64,000 nucleotides of DNA from Kiloniella sp. EL199. GTDB taxonomy: Bacteria > Pseudomonadota > Alphaproteobacteria > Kiloniellales > Kiloniellaceae. The DNA is taken from positions 154,006 to 218,005 of the forward strand of contig NZ_OMPU01000006.1 of assembly GCF_900313065.1 (NCBI RefSeq). The letters run 5' to 3'. Below are positions 53,107 to 61,478 of the stretch, one piece after another (position 1 is the first letter of the stretch; the number at the start of each line of letters is the position of its first letter). Position numbers and translations under genes: made by a program. Under the pieces are notes generated by a model, which saw nothing but the letters and a program-made list of their open reading frames with translations, was not told the origin of the DNA and made no database searches.

Positions 53107-53982
53107 ATGACGAACAAAGAAGATATCATAAGACAGCTCCCCTGTTGGGACGGTGCTGTTGATCCTGAGCCTTTAGGGGGCGGGATCACGAACCACAATT
53201 ATACAGTAAAGGATAACAAGGGAAAATATGTTGTCCGGTTCGGGGAAGATATTCCCGTGCACCATGTTATGCGCTTTAATGAGCTTGCGGCAAGTGAAGC
53301 TGCTTATCAGGCAGGAATATCGCCAGAAGTGGTTTTTGCTGAAAATGGCATCATGGTTTTACGGTTTATCGAAGGAACCTGTTACAACGAAAGCATGGTG
53401 CGTGACCCTGAAAACTTGAAGAAGATTATTCCTCTTCTGCGACGAGTACATACTGAGATACCTAAGTTTCTTCGTGGTCCTTCGCTCGTATTTTGGGTTT
53501 TTCATGTCATCCGTGATTATGCTGCTACCCTGCGTGAGGGCGATAGCCGCATGATCAAAGAGTTATCGTGGCTTTTAAACAGTGCAGAAGAACTGGAAAA
53601 AGCTGTCGGCAAAGTTGATCTGGGTTTTGGGCATAATGACTTGCTCGCAGCCAATTTCATCGATGATGGCAAACGCCTTTGGCTTTTTGATTGGGATTAC
53701 GCCGGCTTTAATTCGCCGCTCTTTGATCTCGGCGGGCTTGTTTCCAATTCAGAACTGGATAAGCAGTCTGAGCAATGGGTACTTGAAAACTATTTCGATA
53801 AACCGATCACAGATGAACTTCTTCATAGATACGAGGCAATGAAATGTGCCTCGCTCTTGCGTGAAACGATGTGGAGTATGGTGTCGGAAATACATTCCGA
53901 CATTGATTTTGATTATCAAAAATATACCGAGGATAACCTCGACAAGTTTAAAGCACAGCTTCAGGCCTTCCAAAAAAAGTGA
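53107..53982 (+). CDS. choline/ethanolamine-kinase-like phosphotransferase
   Basis: Kinase of 291 residues with the aminoglycoside/choline kinase fold. GGGITNHNYTVK (24-35) is the nucleotide loop, and YVVRF holds the ATP-binding Arg/Lys region. The Brenner motif is FGHNDLLAANF with H176, D178 and N183. The metal-binding Asp is in WLFDWDYAG (D195/D197). A LicA-like choline or amino-alcohol substrate is the likeliest, given the betaine-type transporter upstream and the methylamine flavoprotein downstream. AGGAAA precedes the ATG; eight bases separate it from the permease stop and nine from the next gene. Confidence 0.85.
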   Translation: MTNKEDIIRQLPCWDGAVDPEPLGGGITNHNYTVKDNKGKYVVRFGEDIPVHHVMRFNELAASEAAYQAGISPEVVFAENGIMVLRFIEGTCYNESMVRDPENLKKIIPLLRRVHTEIPKFLRGPSLVFWVFHVIRDYAATLREGDSRMIKELSWLLNSAEELEKAVGKVDLGFGHNDLLAANFIDDGKRLWLFDWDYAGFNSPLFDLGGLVSNSELDKQSEQWVLENYFDKPITDELLHRYEAMKCASLLRETMWSMVSEIHSDIDFDYQKYTEDNLDKFKAQLQAFQKK

Positions 53983-53991
53983 GATATTAAA

Positions 53992-56451
53992 ATGACCGAT
54001 TTAAACTCTGATGCCTTGCCTAAAGATGCACGTATCGTGATCATTGGTGGCGGTATAGTCGGGACATCCACAGCCTACCATCTTGGAAAGATGGGATATA
54101 ACGACACGATACTGATAGAGCGTGGTAAACTAACATCAGGCACTACTTTCCATGCCGCAGGACTGGTAGGACAGTTGCGTTCCAATGCCAATATTACCCA
54201 GTTATTGGGATATTCCGTTGATCTCTATAAAAATCTGGAAAAAGAAACAGAACAGGCAACGGGGTGGAAGATGAACGGCGGATTACGCCTGGCCTGTAAT
54301 CAGGAACGTTGGACAGAGGTGAAGCGACAGGCAACAACAGCACATTCCTTTGGCTTGGACATGCAGTTGCTTACGCCGAAGGAGGCGCAGGAACTGTGGC
54401 CCATGATGACAATTGATGATGTGGTTGGCGCGGCTTTCCTGTCAACAGATGGTCAGGCCAATCCTTCGGATATTACGCTTTCCCTTGCTAAAGGCGCACG
54501 GATGAACGGCGTTTCCATTTTCGAAGACACAGAAGTTCTTGATGTTGAGGTCGAAGATGGCAAGGTTGTTGCCGTTGTCACCTCAAAGGGGCGTATTGCT
54601 TGTGACAAAGTTGTAAACTGCTGCGGACAATGGGCGCGTCAGGAAGCCAAGAAAGTTGGTGTGAATGTCCCGCTGGTATCAGTTGAACATCAGTTTATGA
54701 TTACTGAGAAAATTGAGGGAATTACCCCGGATTTACCGACATTGCGAGACCCGGATCGTCTAACTTACTACAAAGAAGATGTTGGTGGCTTGGTTATGGG
54801 AGGGTATGAGCCCAATGGTATCCCTTGGGCAACAAAAGGCTTCCCTGAAAAATTTCATTTCTCCTTGCTGGATTCAAATTGGGATCATTTTGAACAGCTC
54901 ATTGAGCTTGCTTTGGGACGTGTTCCAGCTTTGGAAACCGCAGGTGTTCGCGAGCTTATCAACGGACCTGAAAGCTTCACGCCGGATGGGAACTTCATTT
55001 TGGGTGAGGCACCTGAATTGAAAAACTACTTTGTTGGCGCTGGCTTTAACGCCTTTGGTATCGCTGCTGGCGGTGGGGCGGGTATGGCTTTGGCCGAATG
55101 GGTCGTCAATGGCGAACCGCCATACGATTTGTGGCCTGTGGATATCAGAAGGTTTGGTCGTGCTCATTTTGATACCGACTGGGTGCGTAAACGTACGTTA
55201 GAAGCCTATGGCAAGCACTATACAATGGCGTGGCCTTTTGAAGAACATTCTTCTGGTCGACCAAATCGCAGATCTCCTTTGTATGATGTGCTCAAAAACC
55301 AAGGCGCCTGTTTTGGCGAGAAGCTGGGATGGGAAAGGCCAAACTGGTTTGCCAAAGAAGGACAGAAATCCAAGGATATTTATTCGTTTGAGCGTCAAAA
55401 CTGGTTTGAGAATGTTGGTCAAGAACATCATTTAACTCGTTCTAATGTAACTGTTTTTGATCAATCTTCATTTGCAAAATTTAAATTGATTGGCCCGGAT
55501 GCTGAAAAAGCCCTGAGCTGGATATGCGCTAATGATGTTTCTAAAGAAACAGGCGCTTTGATCTATACACAAATGTTGAATGATCGCGGTGGTATCGAGT
55601 GTGATTTGACGGTGGCTCGTGTGTCCGAAAACGAGTTTTATATTGTGACGGGCACAGGTTATGCCACGCATGATTTTGACTGGATCAGGAAAAATATACC
55701 CTCAGGATTAAATGCTCAGCTTGTTGATGTAACGTCTGGTTATTCCGTTCTTTCTGTGATGGGACCTCATGCAAGAAAAGTATTGCAGAAGATTTCTTCT
55801 GATGATCTTTCAAACGAAAGTTTCTCCTTTGGCACAATGCAAACCATCGGTGTCGCTGGGGCGCCAGTTATGGCTCTCAGGGTTACCTATGTTGGCGAGC
55901 TGGGTTGGGAGCTTCATATTCCAACAGAGTTTGCCATTAATGTTTATCATGCCTTGATGACTGCCGGTGAGGAATACGGTATTGGCAATGCCGGATATCG
56001 GGCGATTGAAAGCTTGCGTTTGGAAAAGGGATATCGTGCTTGGGCTTCAGATATTGGACCTGATCATACCCCGCTAGAAGCAGGCATGGCCTGGGCCTGT
56101 AAATTGAAAAAGAACATCGATTTTAAAGGTCGAAAAGCTTTAGAAGTTCAACTGGAAGAGGGCGTCAAAAAGAGTTTGTGCTGTTTCACAATTGATGATG
56201 CTGATGTCATCCTCTTGGGGCGAGAGACGATCTATCGTAATGGTGAGCGGGTTGGTTGGTTAACATCAGCAGGCTTTGGGTTCAGTGTTAACAAGAACAT
56301 TGGTTATGGCTATGTGCGTAATCAGGGTGGGGTAGATCGAACCTATCTAGAATCTGGTGAGTATGAATTGGAAGTGGGGACAGTACGCCATAAATGTGAA
56401 ATTCATTTTGGTGCACTGTTTGACCCCAAGATGGAAAAAATAAAACAATAA
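53992..56451 (+). CDS. dimethylglycine/sarcosine dehydrogenase-like FAD-GcvT fusion
   Basis: Oxidative N-demethylase of 819 residues. The N-terminal DAO domain has the FAD motif IIGGGIVGTSTAYHLG at 17-32 and H54 in SGTTFHAAGLVGQLR, where mammalian dimethylglycine dehydrogenase binds FAD covalently. GFNAFGIAAGGGAGMALAEW closes the FAD domain near 350-370. The C-terminal ~380 residues form the GcvT folate domain (TRSNVTVFDQSSFAKF, ELGWELHIPTEFA, ESLRLEKGYRAW), which passes the methyl carbon to tetrahydrofolate. The family includes dimethylglycine, sarcosine and related dehydrogenases; substrate unproven. A large hairpin follows the stop. Confidence 0.9.
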   Translation: MTDLNSDALPKDARIVIIGGGIVGTSTAYHLGKMGYNDTILIERGKLTSGTTFHAAGLVGQLRSNANITQLLGYSVDLYKNLEKETEQATGWKMNGGLRLACNQERWTEVKRQATTAHSFGLDMQLLTPKEAQELWPMMTIDDVVGAAFLSTDGQANPSDITLSLAKGARMNGVSIFEDTEVLDVEVEDGKVVAVVTSKGRIACDKVVNCCGQWARQEAKKVGVNVPLVSVEHQFMITEKIEGITPDLPTLRDPDRLTYYKEDVGGLVMGGYEPNGIPWATKGFPEKFHFSLLDSNWDHFEQLIELALGRVPALETAGVRELINGPESFTPDGNFILGEAPELKNYFVGAGFNAFGIAAGGGAGMALAEWVVNGEPPYDLWPVDIRRFGRAHFDTDWVRKRTLEAYGKHYTMAWPFEEHSSGRPNRRSPLYDVLKNQGACFGEKLGWERPNWFAKEGQKSKDIYSFERQNWFENVGQEHHLTRSNVTVFDQSSFAKFKLIGPDAEKALSWICANDVSKETGALIYTQMLNDRGGIECDLTVARVSENEFYIVTGTGYATHDFDWIRKNIPSGLNAQLVDVTSGYSVLSVMGPHARKVLQKISSDDLSNESFSFGTMQTIGVAGAPVMALRVTYVGELGWELHIPTEFAINVYHALMTAGEEYGIGNAGYRAIESLRLEKGYRAWASDIGPDHTPLEAGMAWACKLKKNIDFKGRKALEVQLEEGVKKSLCCFTIDDADVILLGRETIYRNGERVGWLTSAGFGFSVNKNIGYGYVRNQGGVDRTYLESGEYELEVGTVRHKCEIHFGALFDPKMEKIKQ

Positions 56452-56468
56452 CTGTACCTTACTAAATG

Positions 56469-56530
56469 ATCTTCAAGTGTTTTCTTTCGCCATCATGTAC
56501 GCCTTGTGATGATGGAAAATGCTTGAAGAT
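56469..56530 (+). terminator. long hairpin after the demethylase gene
   Basis: Outer arms ATCTTCAAG (56469-56477) and CTTGAAGAT (56522-56530), inner arms CCATCAT and ATGATGG, with TTTT/AAAA pairing between. The tail TTATTTGTTGG is only partly T-rich. It may terminate or attenuate transcription before the alcohol dehydrogenase gene, or stabilise mRNA. Confidence 0.6.
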
Positions 56531-56575
56531 TTATTTGTTGGTAATTCGTCGATTTTTGTCATAGATATCTTCGTT

Positions 56576-56592
56576 CGAACCCCCGGGGTTCG
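56576..56592. promoter_or_regulatory. GC-rich palindrome upstream of the alcohol dehydrogenase
   Basis: CGAACCCC-C-GGGGTTCG is a perfect inverted repeat with a one-base centre, overlapping a second palindrome GTTCGAAC (56573-56580). It lies 58 bases upstream of the GTG start, a suitable place for an operator. The bound regulator is unknown; the DeoR protein of this module is one candidate. Confidence 0.55.
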
Positions 56593-56649
56593 GTAAATAA
56601 GCAAATACGTGAAAAACGTAACGCCTTCCACTTCATACGGAGAAAAACC

Positions 56650-57828
56650 GTGAACGATAAAATTGAAAATATGCAGGGTAATTGGAATTACCCGACGAGT
56701 GTTCGTTTTGGTGTCGGTCGCATCAAGGAAATTGCAGATGTCTGCAGTGGCCTTGGAATGAGCAATCCTCTTCTTATTACTGATGCAGGCCTTGCTGCCT
56801 TGCCAATGGTTGCTGACGTTGTTGCAACATGTAAGGCAGCTGGTCTTGGTTGTGATGTTTTCAGCGACATCAAACCGAATCCTATTGGTCAAAACATCAT
56901 GGATGGTGTTTCTTACTACCACGCAGGCAAACACGATGGTGTTATTGCTTTTGGTGGTGGTTCAGGCCTGGACGCTGCAAAAGCTGTCGCCCTGATGGTT
57001 GGGCAGGATCGCCCGCTTTGGGATTTTGAAGATGTTGGTGATAACTGGACACGCGCCAATGCAGACAAGATTGCGCCAATCGTAGCCGTACCAACTACAT
57101 CTGGTACTGGTTCAGAAGTTGGTCGTGCTTCTGTAATTACACACGAAGAAACACACGTTAAAAAAATCATTTTTCATGCGAAGATGATGCCATCTGTTGT
57201 TATTGATGATCCAGAGTTAACTGTGGGTCTTCCTGCTAAATTGACGGCAGCAACAGGGATGGACGCTCTTTCTCACAATCTGGAAGCATTCTGTGCACCG
57301 GGATATCACCCAATGGCTGACGGTATAGCGGTTGAAGGTATTCGCCTGATCCAGAAATCTTTGGTGAAAACTGTTGAAGATGGTACTGATCTTGTTGCCC
57401 GTTCAGATATGATGATCGCATCAAGCATGGGGGCGACAGCGTTCCAAAAAGGCCTTGGAGGCATGCACGCATTGGCTCACCCACTTGGGGGGATTTACGA
57501 TGCGCACCATGGTATGCTGAACGCTATTCTGATGCCATATGTGTTGATTGCGAACCGTTCTGTTATTGAAGAACGGACTGCTTATCTGGCGCGTTGTCTC
57601 GATCTGAAAGATGCCTCTTTTGACGGATTATTGCAGTGGGTAATGGATCTTCGCACAACATTGGAGATTCCAAATGCTCTGTCTGCGATTGGTATCGACG
57701 AAGGCAAGGTTGATGAAATTGGCGTCCTTGCGACACAGGACCCTTCCGCTGGCGGGAATCCTATTCAGTTCTCACCTGAAGAATATTCTGCCATTCTTCT
57801 TAAGGCGATCCGGGGTGATCTTGGATAA
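56650..57828 (+). CDS. iron-containing (group III) alcohol dehydrogenase
   Basis: NAD(P)-dependent dehydrogenase of 392 residues. FGGGSGLDAAKAVA at 101-114 is the cofactor-binding glycine motif and VPTTSGTGSE at 148-157 the second. The four metal ligands fit the family spacing: D205 and H209 in GMDALSHNLEAF, H273 in GGMHALAHPLGG and H287 in AHHGMLNAI. The GTG start is preceded by GGAG. It follows the demethylase gene after a 198-base gap holding a hairpin and a palindrome, so it may be independently regulated. The likely reaction is alcohol to aldehyde or the reverse; a role in oxidising an amino alcohol is inference. Confidence 0.9.
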   Translation: MNDKIENMQGNWNYPTSVRFGVGRIKEIADVCSGLGMSNPLLITDAGLAALPMVADVVATCKAAGLGCDVFSDIKPNPIGQNIMDGVSYYHAGKHDGVIAFGGGSGLDAAKAVALMVGQDRPLWDFEDVGDNWTRANADKIAPIVAVPTTSGTGSEVGRASVITHEETHVKKIIFHAKMMPSVVIDDPELTVGLPAKLTAATGMDALSHNLEAFCAPGYHPMADGIAVEGIRLIQKSLVKTVEDGTDLVARSDMMIASSMGATAFQKGLGGMHALAHPLGGIYDAHHGMLNAILMPYVLIANRSVIEERTAYLARCLDLKDASFDGLLQWVMDLRTTLEIPNALSAIGIDEGKVDEIGVLATQDPSAGGNPIQFSPEEYSAILLKAIRGDLG

Positions 57829-57869
57829 GGCCTGAGAGAAAAGATACCCTAGAATTCAGCGGTATTGGA

Positions 57870-57901
57870 AACCGGGAATGTTAAGCATTCCCGGTTTTTT
57901 T
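57870..57901 (+). terminator. intrinsic terminator after the alcohol dehydrogenase
   Basis: ACCGGGAATG and CATTCCCGGT pair perfectly around a five-base loop, followed by six or more T residues. Reading leftward it could also terminate the convergent flavoprotein gene, whose stop is at 57920. Confidence 0.92.
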
Positions 57902-57919
57902 GTTTCTGAAGATCTGGTG

Positions 57920-59155
57920 TTAGATTTCTTGAGACTGTTCACGGAGGTAATGATCAACACCTTGGGCGACATGTACTGCCATGGAAAAACATCCCTGAAG
58001 TAAATAGCCACCAGTTGGTGCTTCCCAATCCAGCATTTCCCCTGCAACAAAAATACCCGGCAGACGTTTCAGCATTAAGTCGTCCGTGCAAGCGTCAAAC
58101 TTAATGCCGCCTGCTGTAGAGATAGCCCGGTCAATCGGTCTTGCTTTATAGAGGTTAACAGGTAGAGATTTTATCTTTTCAGAGAGAGCTTTTGGGCAGT
58201 TAAATTCTTCTTTGCTGGTCAGGGCTTTGAGAAGGCTTAGGCTGAATGATGATAATCTCAGTTCTTGTTTGAGAAACTTCCCAAGTGGTAGATGCTTTTC
58301 TCTTTCTTCGAGAATTTTTGTCAATCGTTCTTTGCTGTGTTTGGGTTTCAGATCAATCAGGACAGTTGTTGATAAATCTTTATTTATTGCTTCACGGATT
58401 GATTTACTAAGAGCATAAACAGCGCCCCCCTCCAGACCATACGAGGAAAGCATGATTTCCCCCTTTGTTGTTTTGTCTGCATGCGTGAGGGTGATATTCT
58501 TGAGGGGGGATCCAAAACAGCTTTCCGGTACAGATTGCGGCCAGCGTGTTTCGTATCCGCAATTCGCCGCTTCTAACGGTTCTATGTTGACTTCTTCTTT
58601 GGTTAGGGTTGGCACCCATGCCGCGTCAGAGCCTAATTTCCCCCAGCTAGCGCCACCAAGGGCAAGAAGAGTTGCTTGGGGTGATATAGTGATAATCTGG
58701 TTCTCGGCATCTTCGATGAGTAAGTTTTTTTGTTGATCAAAGCCGATCCATTTATGACGGGTAAAGAGTTTTAAGCCTTTAATAGATAGATCAGATAGCC
58801 AGGCTCGTAAAAGCTCGGTAGCCTTAAATTTGGTTGGAAAAACTCGACCGCTTGAGCCAATAAAAGTATCCTGCCCGAGGACATGGCAGAAATCTCTTAA
58901 ATCATTTGGCGTGAATTTCTTTAAGAGAGTGGTGAAGCGGGCTTCATTCTCGTAATAACGGGTGGCAAATACATCAAGAGGTTCGCTGTGCGTCAAATTA
59001 AGGCCGCCACGACCCGCAAGTTGAAACTTTCTGGCAACAGAGGGTTTGGCATCATAGAGGTGAACTCTATACCCCATTTCCAGTAATTTATGCGCGGCCA
59101 TAAGGCCAGCAGGGCCGCCCCCAATAATAGCAATAAATCTTGATGTATCGTTCAC
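57920..59155 (-). CDS. HI0933/BaiN-type flavoprotein (TIGR03862-like)
   Basis: FAD-dependent oxidoreductase of 411 residues, function unassigned. The N-terminal motif IAIIGGGPAGLMAAHKLLEMG (8-27) is followed by the second family signature KFQLAGRGGLNLTHSEP. ISTAGGIKFDACTDDLM and a C-terminal GIFVAGEMLDWEAPTGGYLLQG complete the FAD-binding pattern of the YhiN/HI0933 family. Relatives are widely present but their substrate is unknown. Transcribed alone, opposite to the alcohol dehydrogenase gene. Confidence 0.88.
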   Translation of the reverse strand: MNDTSRFIAIIGGGPAGLMAAHKLLEMGYRVHLYDAKPSVARKFQLAGRGGLNLTHSEPLDVFATRYYENEARFTTLLKKFTPNDLRDFCHVLGQDTFIGSSGRVFPTKFKATELLRAWLSDLSIKGLKLFTRHKWIGFDQQKNLLIEDAENQIITISPQATLLALGGASWGKLGSDAAWVPTLTKEEVNIEPLEAANCGYETRWPQSVPESCFGSPLKNITLTHADKTTKGEIMLSSYGLEGGAVYALSKSIREAINKDLSTTVLIDLKPKHSKERLTKILEEREKHLPLGKFLKQELRLSSFSLSLLKALTSKEEFNCPKALSEKIKSLPVNLYKARPIDRAISTAGGIKFDACTDDLMLKRLPGIFVAGEMLDWEAPTGGYLLQGCFSMAVHVAQGVDHYLREQSQEI

Positions 59156-59262
59156 ATAACTCTCCTGAAGAAAGAGTTATATAGGCAATTGGTAAAGGCC
59201 TGTCATCCGTTTCTAGATAAATTGGACTTCATTAAAGTGTTAATGAATTTAGTAAACTTGCG

Positions 59263-59502
59263 TTATTTATCATCTTTTTCCTGATCCTTGACTTTTAGAG
59301 CCTTGAGAACCTTTTCTGCAAAAGCTCCCTGATCGTGACGGGCATGAAGAAAAAGCTCTACCGTTTTCCGTGCTGATTCTTTGTCATAGGGAACTTGCCC
59401 GTTCATTCGAAGTTCGACTTCTCGTAAGATTTCAGGGTCAAGTTTGCCGCGGAGGGATCTTAGATCATTGAGGACTTTTTCCTTGATATCATCTTCTGCC
59501 AT
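59263..59502 (-). CDS. small charged helical protein, unknown function
   Basis: Protein of 79 residues without signal peptide or membrane segment, mostly helical by composition (KEKVLNDLRSLRGKLDPEIL and ETVELFLHARHDQGAF-like KTVELFLHARHDQGAF), with a Lys/Asp/Glu tail. AAGGGAA precedes the ATG by about six bases. No family recognised. It is upstream of, and in the same direction as, the BaiN-type flavoprotein gene, with a 107-base gap. Confidence 0.65.
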   Translation of the reverse strand: MAEDDIKEKVLNDLRSLRGKLDPEILREVELRMNGQVPYDKESARKTVELFLHARHDQGAFAEKVLKALKVKDQEKDDK

Positions 59503-59783
59503 TGGCGGTTCCCTTAAACTGCGGTTATGAGTTTAATGCCATACTATACCATTTTGCCATGGAATGGACACAACTAGGGTATATTTTTCGAAATATCTAT
59601 TATGGTAGGTAAATCACAATCTTATTCTGTTGGTATTCTCTATTGTCGTCTTTTACTTTGCTCAACAAGGCAAAAGCTGTAATTTAGAGTTGCCATTCAG
59701 TAAGTTTGTTGTATATCAACGGTTAGGCGCGTAGTAGAGGCGCAGCTTGACCTTAACACAATTAAGTATGGATAAAAATTTCG

Positions 59784-60512
59784 ATGTCTCTCGGTCTTCG
59801 TGAAACCCGTCGCCGTCGTTCAAACAATTTTCGTTGGGCGGTTTTCAAATGGGCAATAGCGTTAATTCTTATTGGTGCAGCAGGCTGGTATTCCTATCGG
59901 GCCGGCCTGGAACTGGCCAATCGCAAGGTCATAACCCTGAACGATAAAAATAAAGAGTTGGAACAAACTGTCCAGGAGCTTATGGAGTTGAGAGACGAAC
60001 TCAACAATAACCTGGAGGCGACGAAAGAAACCGCTGCAGGTTGGGAAAATCGTTATCAAAAAGATGTCCCAACGGGCGAGCTTAAAGTTATCGTCACAGA
60101 TCTACAGAAAAAAATTGAGAACGGGGTTTCTCTTGATCGTCTTAAATTCTTGATTGCAAGCGCAGAAAACAAACGTGTATGTGATAACAATCCTGTTGAA
60201 AAACGTTTTTATGTGAACACACCGATCTATACAGGTGTTAATGATAATGTCAGTTTTGCGCGCGGTAGTGTGACAATTACGGCCAAAGGTGAGTCTGCAT
60301 ACAATGCTGAAAATAAAGTTGAAGCATGGTATGACCCAGCCAAGCCGTTGGATTTTGTCTTTACGACACTTGGCGGAAAAGCGATCAAGTTGTCTGGTAA
60401 GTTGCCATTACATAAATCTATTGTCGTAAATGGATCTGAATATAGATTTACTTTGAAGACTGGTGCAAAAGGCTTTGTTCAGGTTGTTGGCGATCGTTGT
60501 GATTATCCCTGA
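59784..60512 (+). CDS. membrane-anchored coiled-coil protein, unknown function
   Basis: Protein of 242 residues. A very basic N terminus (RRRRSNNFR) precedes one transmembrane segment at about 19-40 (VFKWAIALILIGAAGWYSY). Residues of about 48-85 form a coiled coil (DKNKELEQTVQELMELRDEL), and the C-terminal ~110 residues have beta character with two cysteines (C143 and C239) that may pair. By the positive-inside rule the C-terminal part faces the periplasm. No recognised domain. It is 25 bases upstream of the methyltransferase-like gene and probably co-transcribed with it. Confidence 0.75.
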   Translation: MSLGLRETRRRRSNNFRWAVFKWAIALILIGAAGWYSYRAGLELANRKVITLNDKNKELEQTVQELMELRDELNNNLEATKETAAGWENRYQKDVPTGELKVIVTDLQKKIENGVSLDRLKFLIASAENKRVCDNNPVEKRFYVNTPIYTGVNDNVSFARGSVTITAKGESAYNAENKVEAWYDPAKPLDFVFTTLGGKAIKLSGKLPLHKSIVVNGSEYRFTLKTGAKGFVQVVGDRCDYP

Positions 60513-60537
60513 TTTGCCCAGTTATAAGAGTTTATAG

Positions 60538-61359
60538 ATGCTATCCGAAGCGTTCAGTTTTCTTTTTGCCAAGTGCGAGGGTAAATTCAAACGCTTCGGT
60601 TATCTACATGAAGCCATTGCAATAGATGCCAGACATCGAAGATGCCAGTCTGCATGGAAATCCCATCTTGAAAATACCCGATCTGAAATATTTTCTGCCA
60701 TTAGTAAAGCTTCAAAGCATAAGAAAGTAATTATTCTCGGTGCCGGGGCGGGGTACGATGTTCCATTGGATGATTTGGAACGTCAGTTTGAATCTGTTGT
60801 TTTGGTCGATGTTGTATTTCTAAAATCCATACGCAAAAAAGCCCAAACAAGTTCTCGCATAACTTTGGTTGAAGTGGATTTAACTGGCCTTATTACTTCA
60901 CTAGAACCTCTCAATCCAGGTTTTGATGTAAAAGAAATCCGATCAATCCCACCTGGTGATCTACTTAAAGACGCCGATCTTGTTATTTCCTGTAATGTTT
61001 TATCCCAACTCCCAATAAATATTCAGAACTGGCTGATAAAGGCAGGTGTTGATGAGGACGATGATGAGCTGAAAAGCTGTTGCCGTAAAATCGTTACTGA
61101 TCATCTCAGATGGTTGGAGCGTAGTAACGCGCCTGTACTTTTGATTACAGATCTGGAGCGCCACGTATCTGCTGTTGAAGAGCCGGAAGGGACGGGCATA
61201 AGAGATAATGCGCTTTATGGCCTGGAATTCAACAATCTTGATCAGACGTGGATTTGGAACATCGCGCCGAGCCCGGAAATAGATAAGAACTATAACCTGA
61301 CACATCTTGTTGGCTCTGTTTATCTCGAACCTGAAGAGCTTTTTGATATTTCTTATTGA
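60538..61359 (+). CDS. Rossmann-fold methyltransferase-like protein, unknown function
   Basis: Protein of 273 residues. KVIILGAGAGYDVPLDDL at about 62-79 matches the SAM-binding motif I, VVLVDVVFLKSIR motif II, and ADLVISCNVLSQLP motif IV. The N-terminal ~55 residues (AIAIDARHRRCQSAWKSHLE) and C-terminal extension are not familiar. Substrate unknown. The role of the gene pair with the coiled-coil membrane protein immediately upstream cannot be stated. Confidence 0.72.
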   Translation: MLSEAFSFLFAKCEGKFKRFGYLHEAIAIDARHRRCQSAWKSHLENTRSEIFSAISKASKHKKVIILGAGAGYDVPLDDLERQFESVVLVDVVFLKSIRKKAQTSSRITLVEVDLTGLITSLEPLNPGFDVKEIRSIPPGDLLKDADLVISCNVLSQLPINIQNWLIKAGVDEDDDELKSCCRKIVTDHLRWLERSNAPVLLITDLERHVSAVEEPEGTGIRDNALYGLEFNNLDQTWIWNIAPSPEIDKNYNLTHLVGSVYLEPEELFDISY

Positions 61360-61405
61360 GTTTTATCCAGCTTTATAACTGTGATTACTGTCTTAGGGTT
61401 AATAC

Positions 61406-61420
61406 TTAACTAAAGTTTAA
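61406..61420. promoter_or_regulatory. CtrA-like box upstream of the tadD-like gene
   Basis: TTAACTAAAGTTTAA matches TTAA-N7-TTAA and sits 59 bases upstream of the ATG. An additional TTAA lies seven bases ahead. CtrA controls pilus genes in Caulobacter, which makes the position attractive, but such matches are common in AT-rich DNA. Confidence 0.4.
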
Positions 61421-61478
61421 GTAGATCTCCGCTATTTTAGCACGAGTCTGGTTTTATGCTTCTGAACGGAGAATTGAT

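Noticed and set aside
56573-56592. GTTCGAACC sequence resembling a tRNA T-arm
   Set aside because: No acceptor, D or anticodon stem could be found around it; it is better explained as a palindromic operator.
56473-56934. 153-codon minus-strand frame across the alcohol dehydrogenase start
   Set aside because: It covers the hairpin and palindrome and is antisense to a conserved gene.
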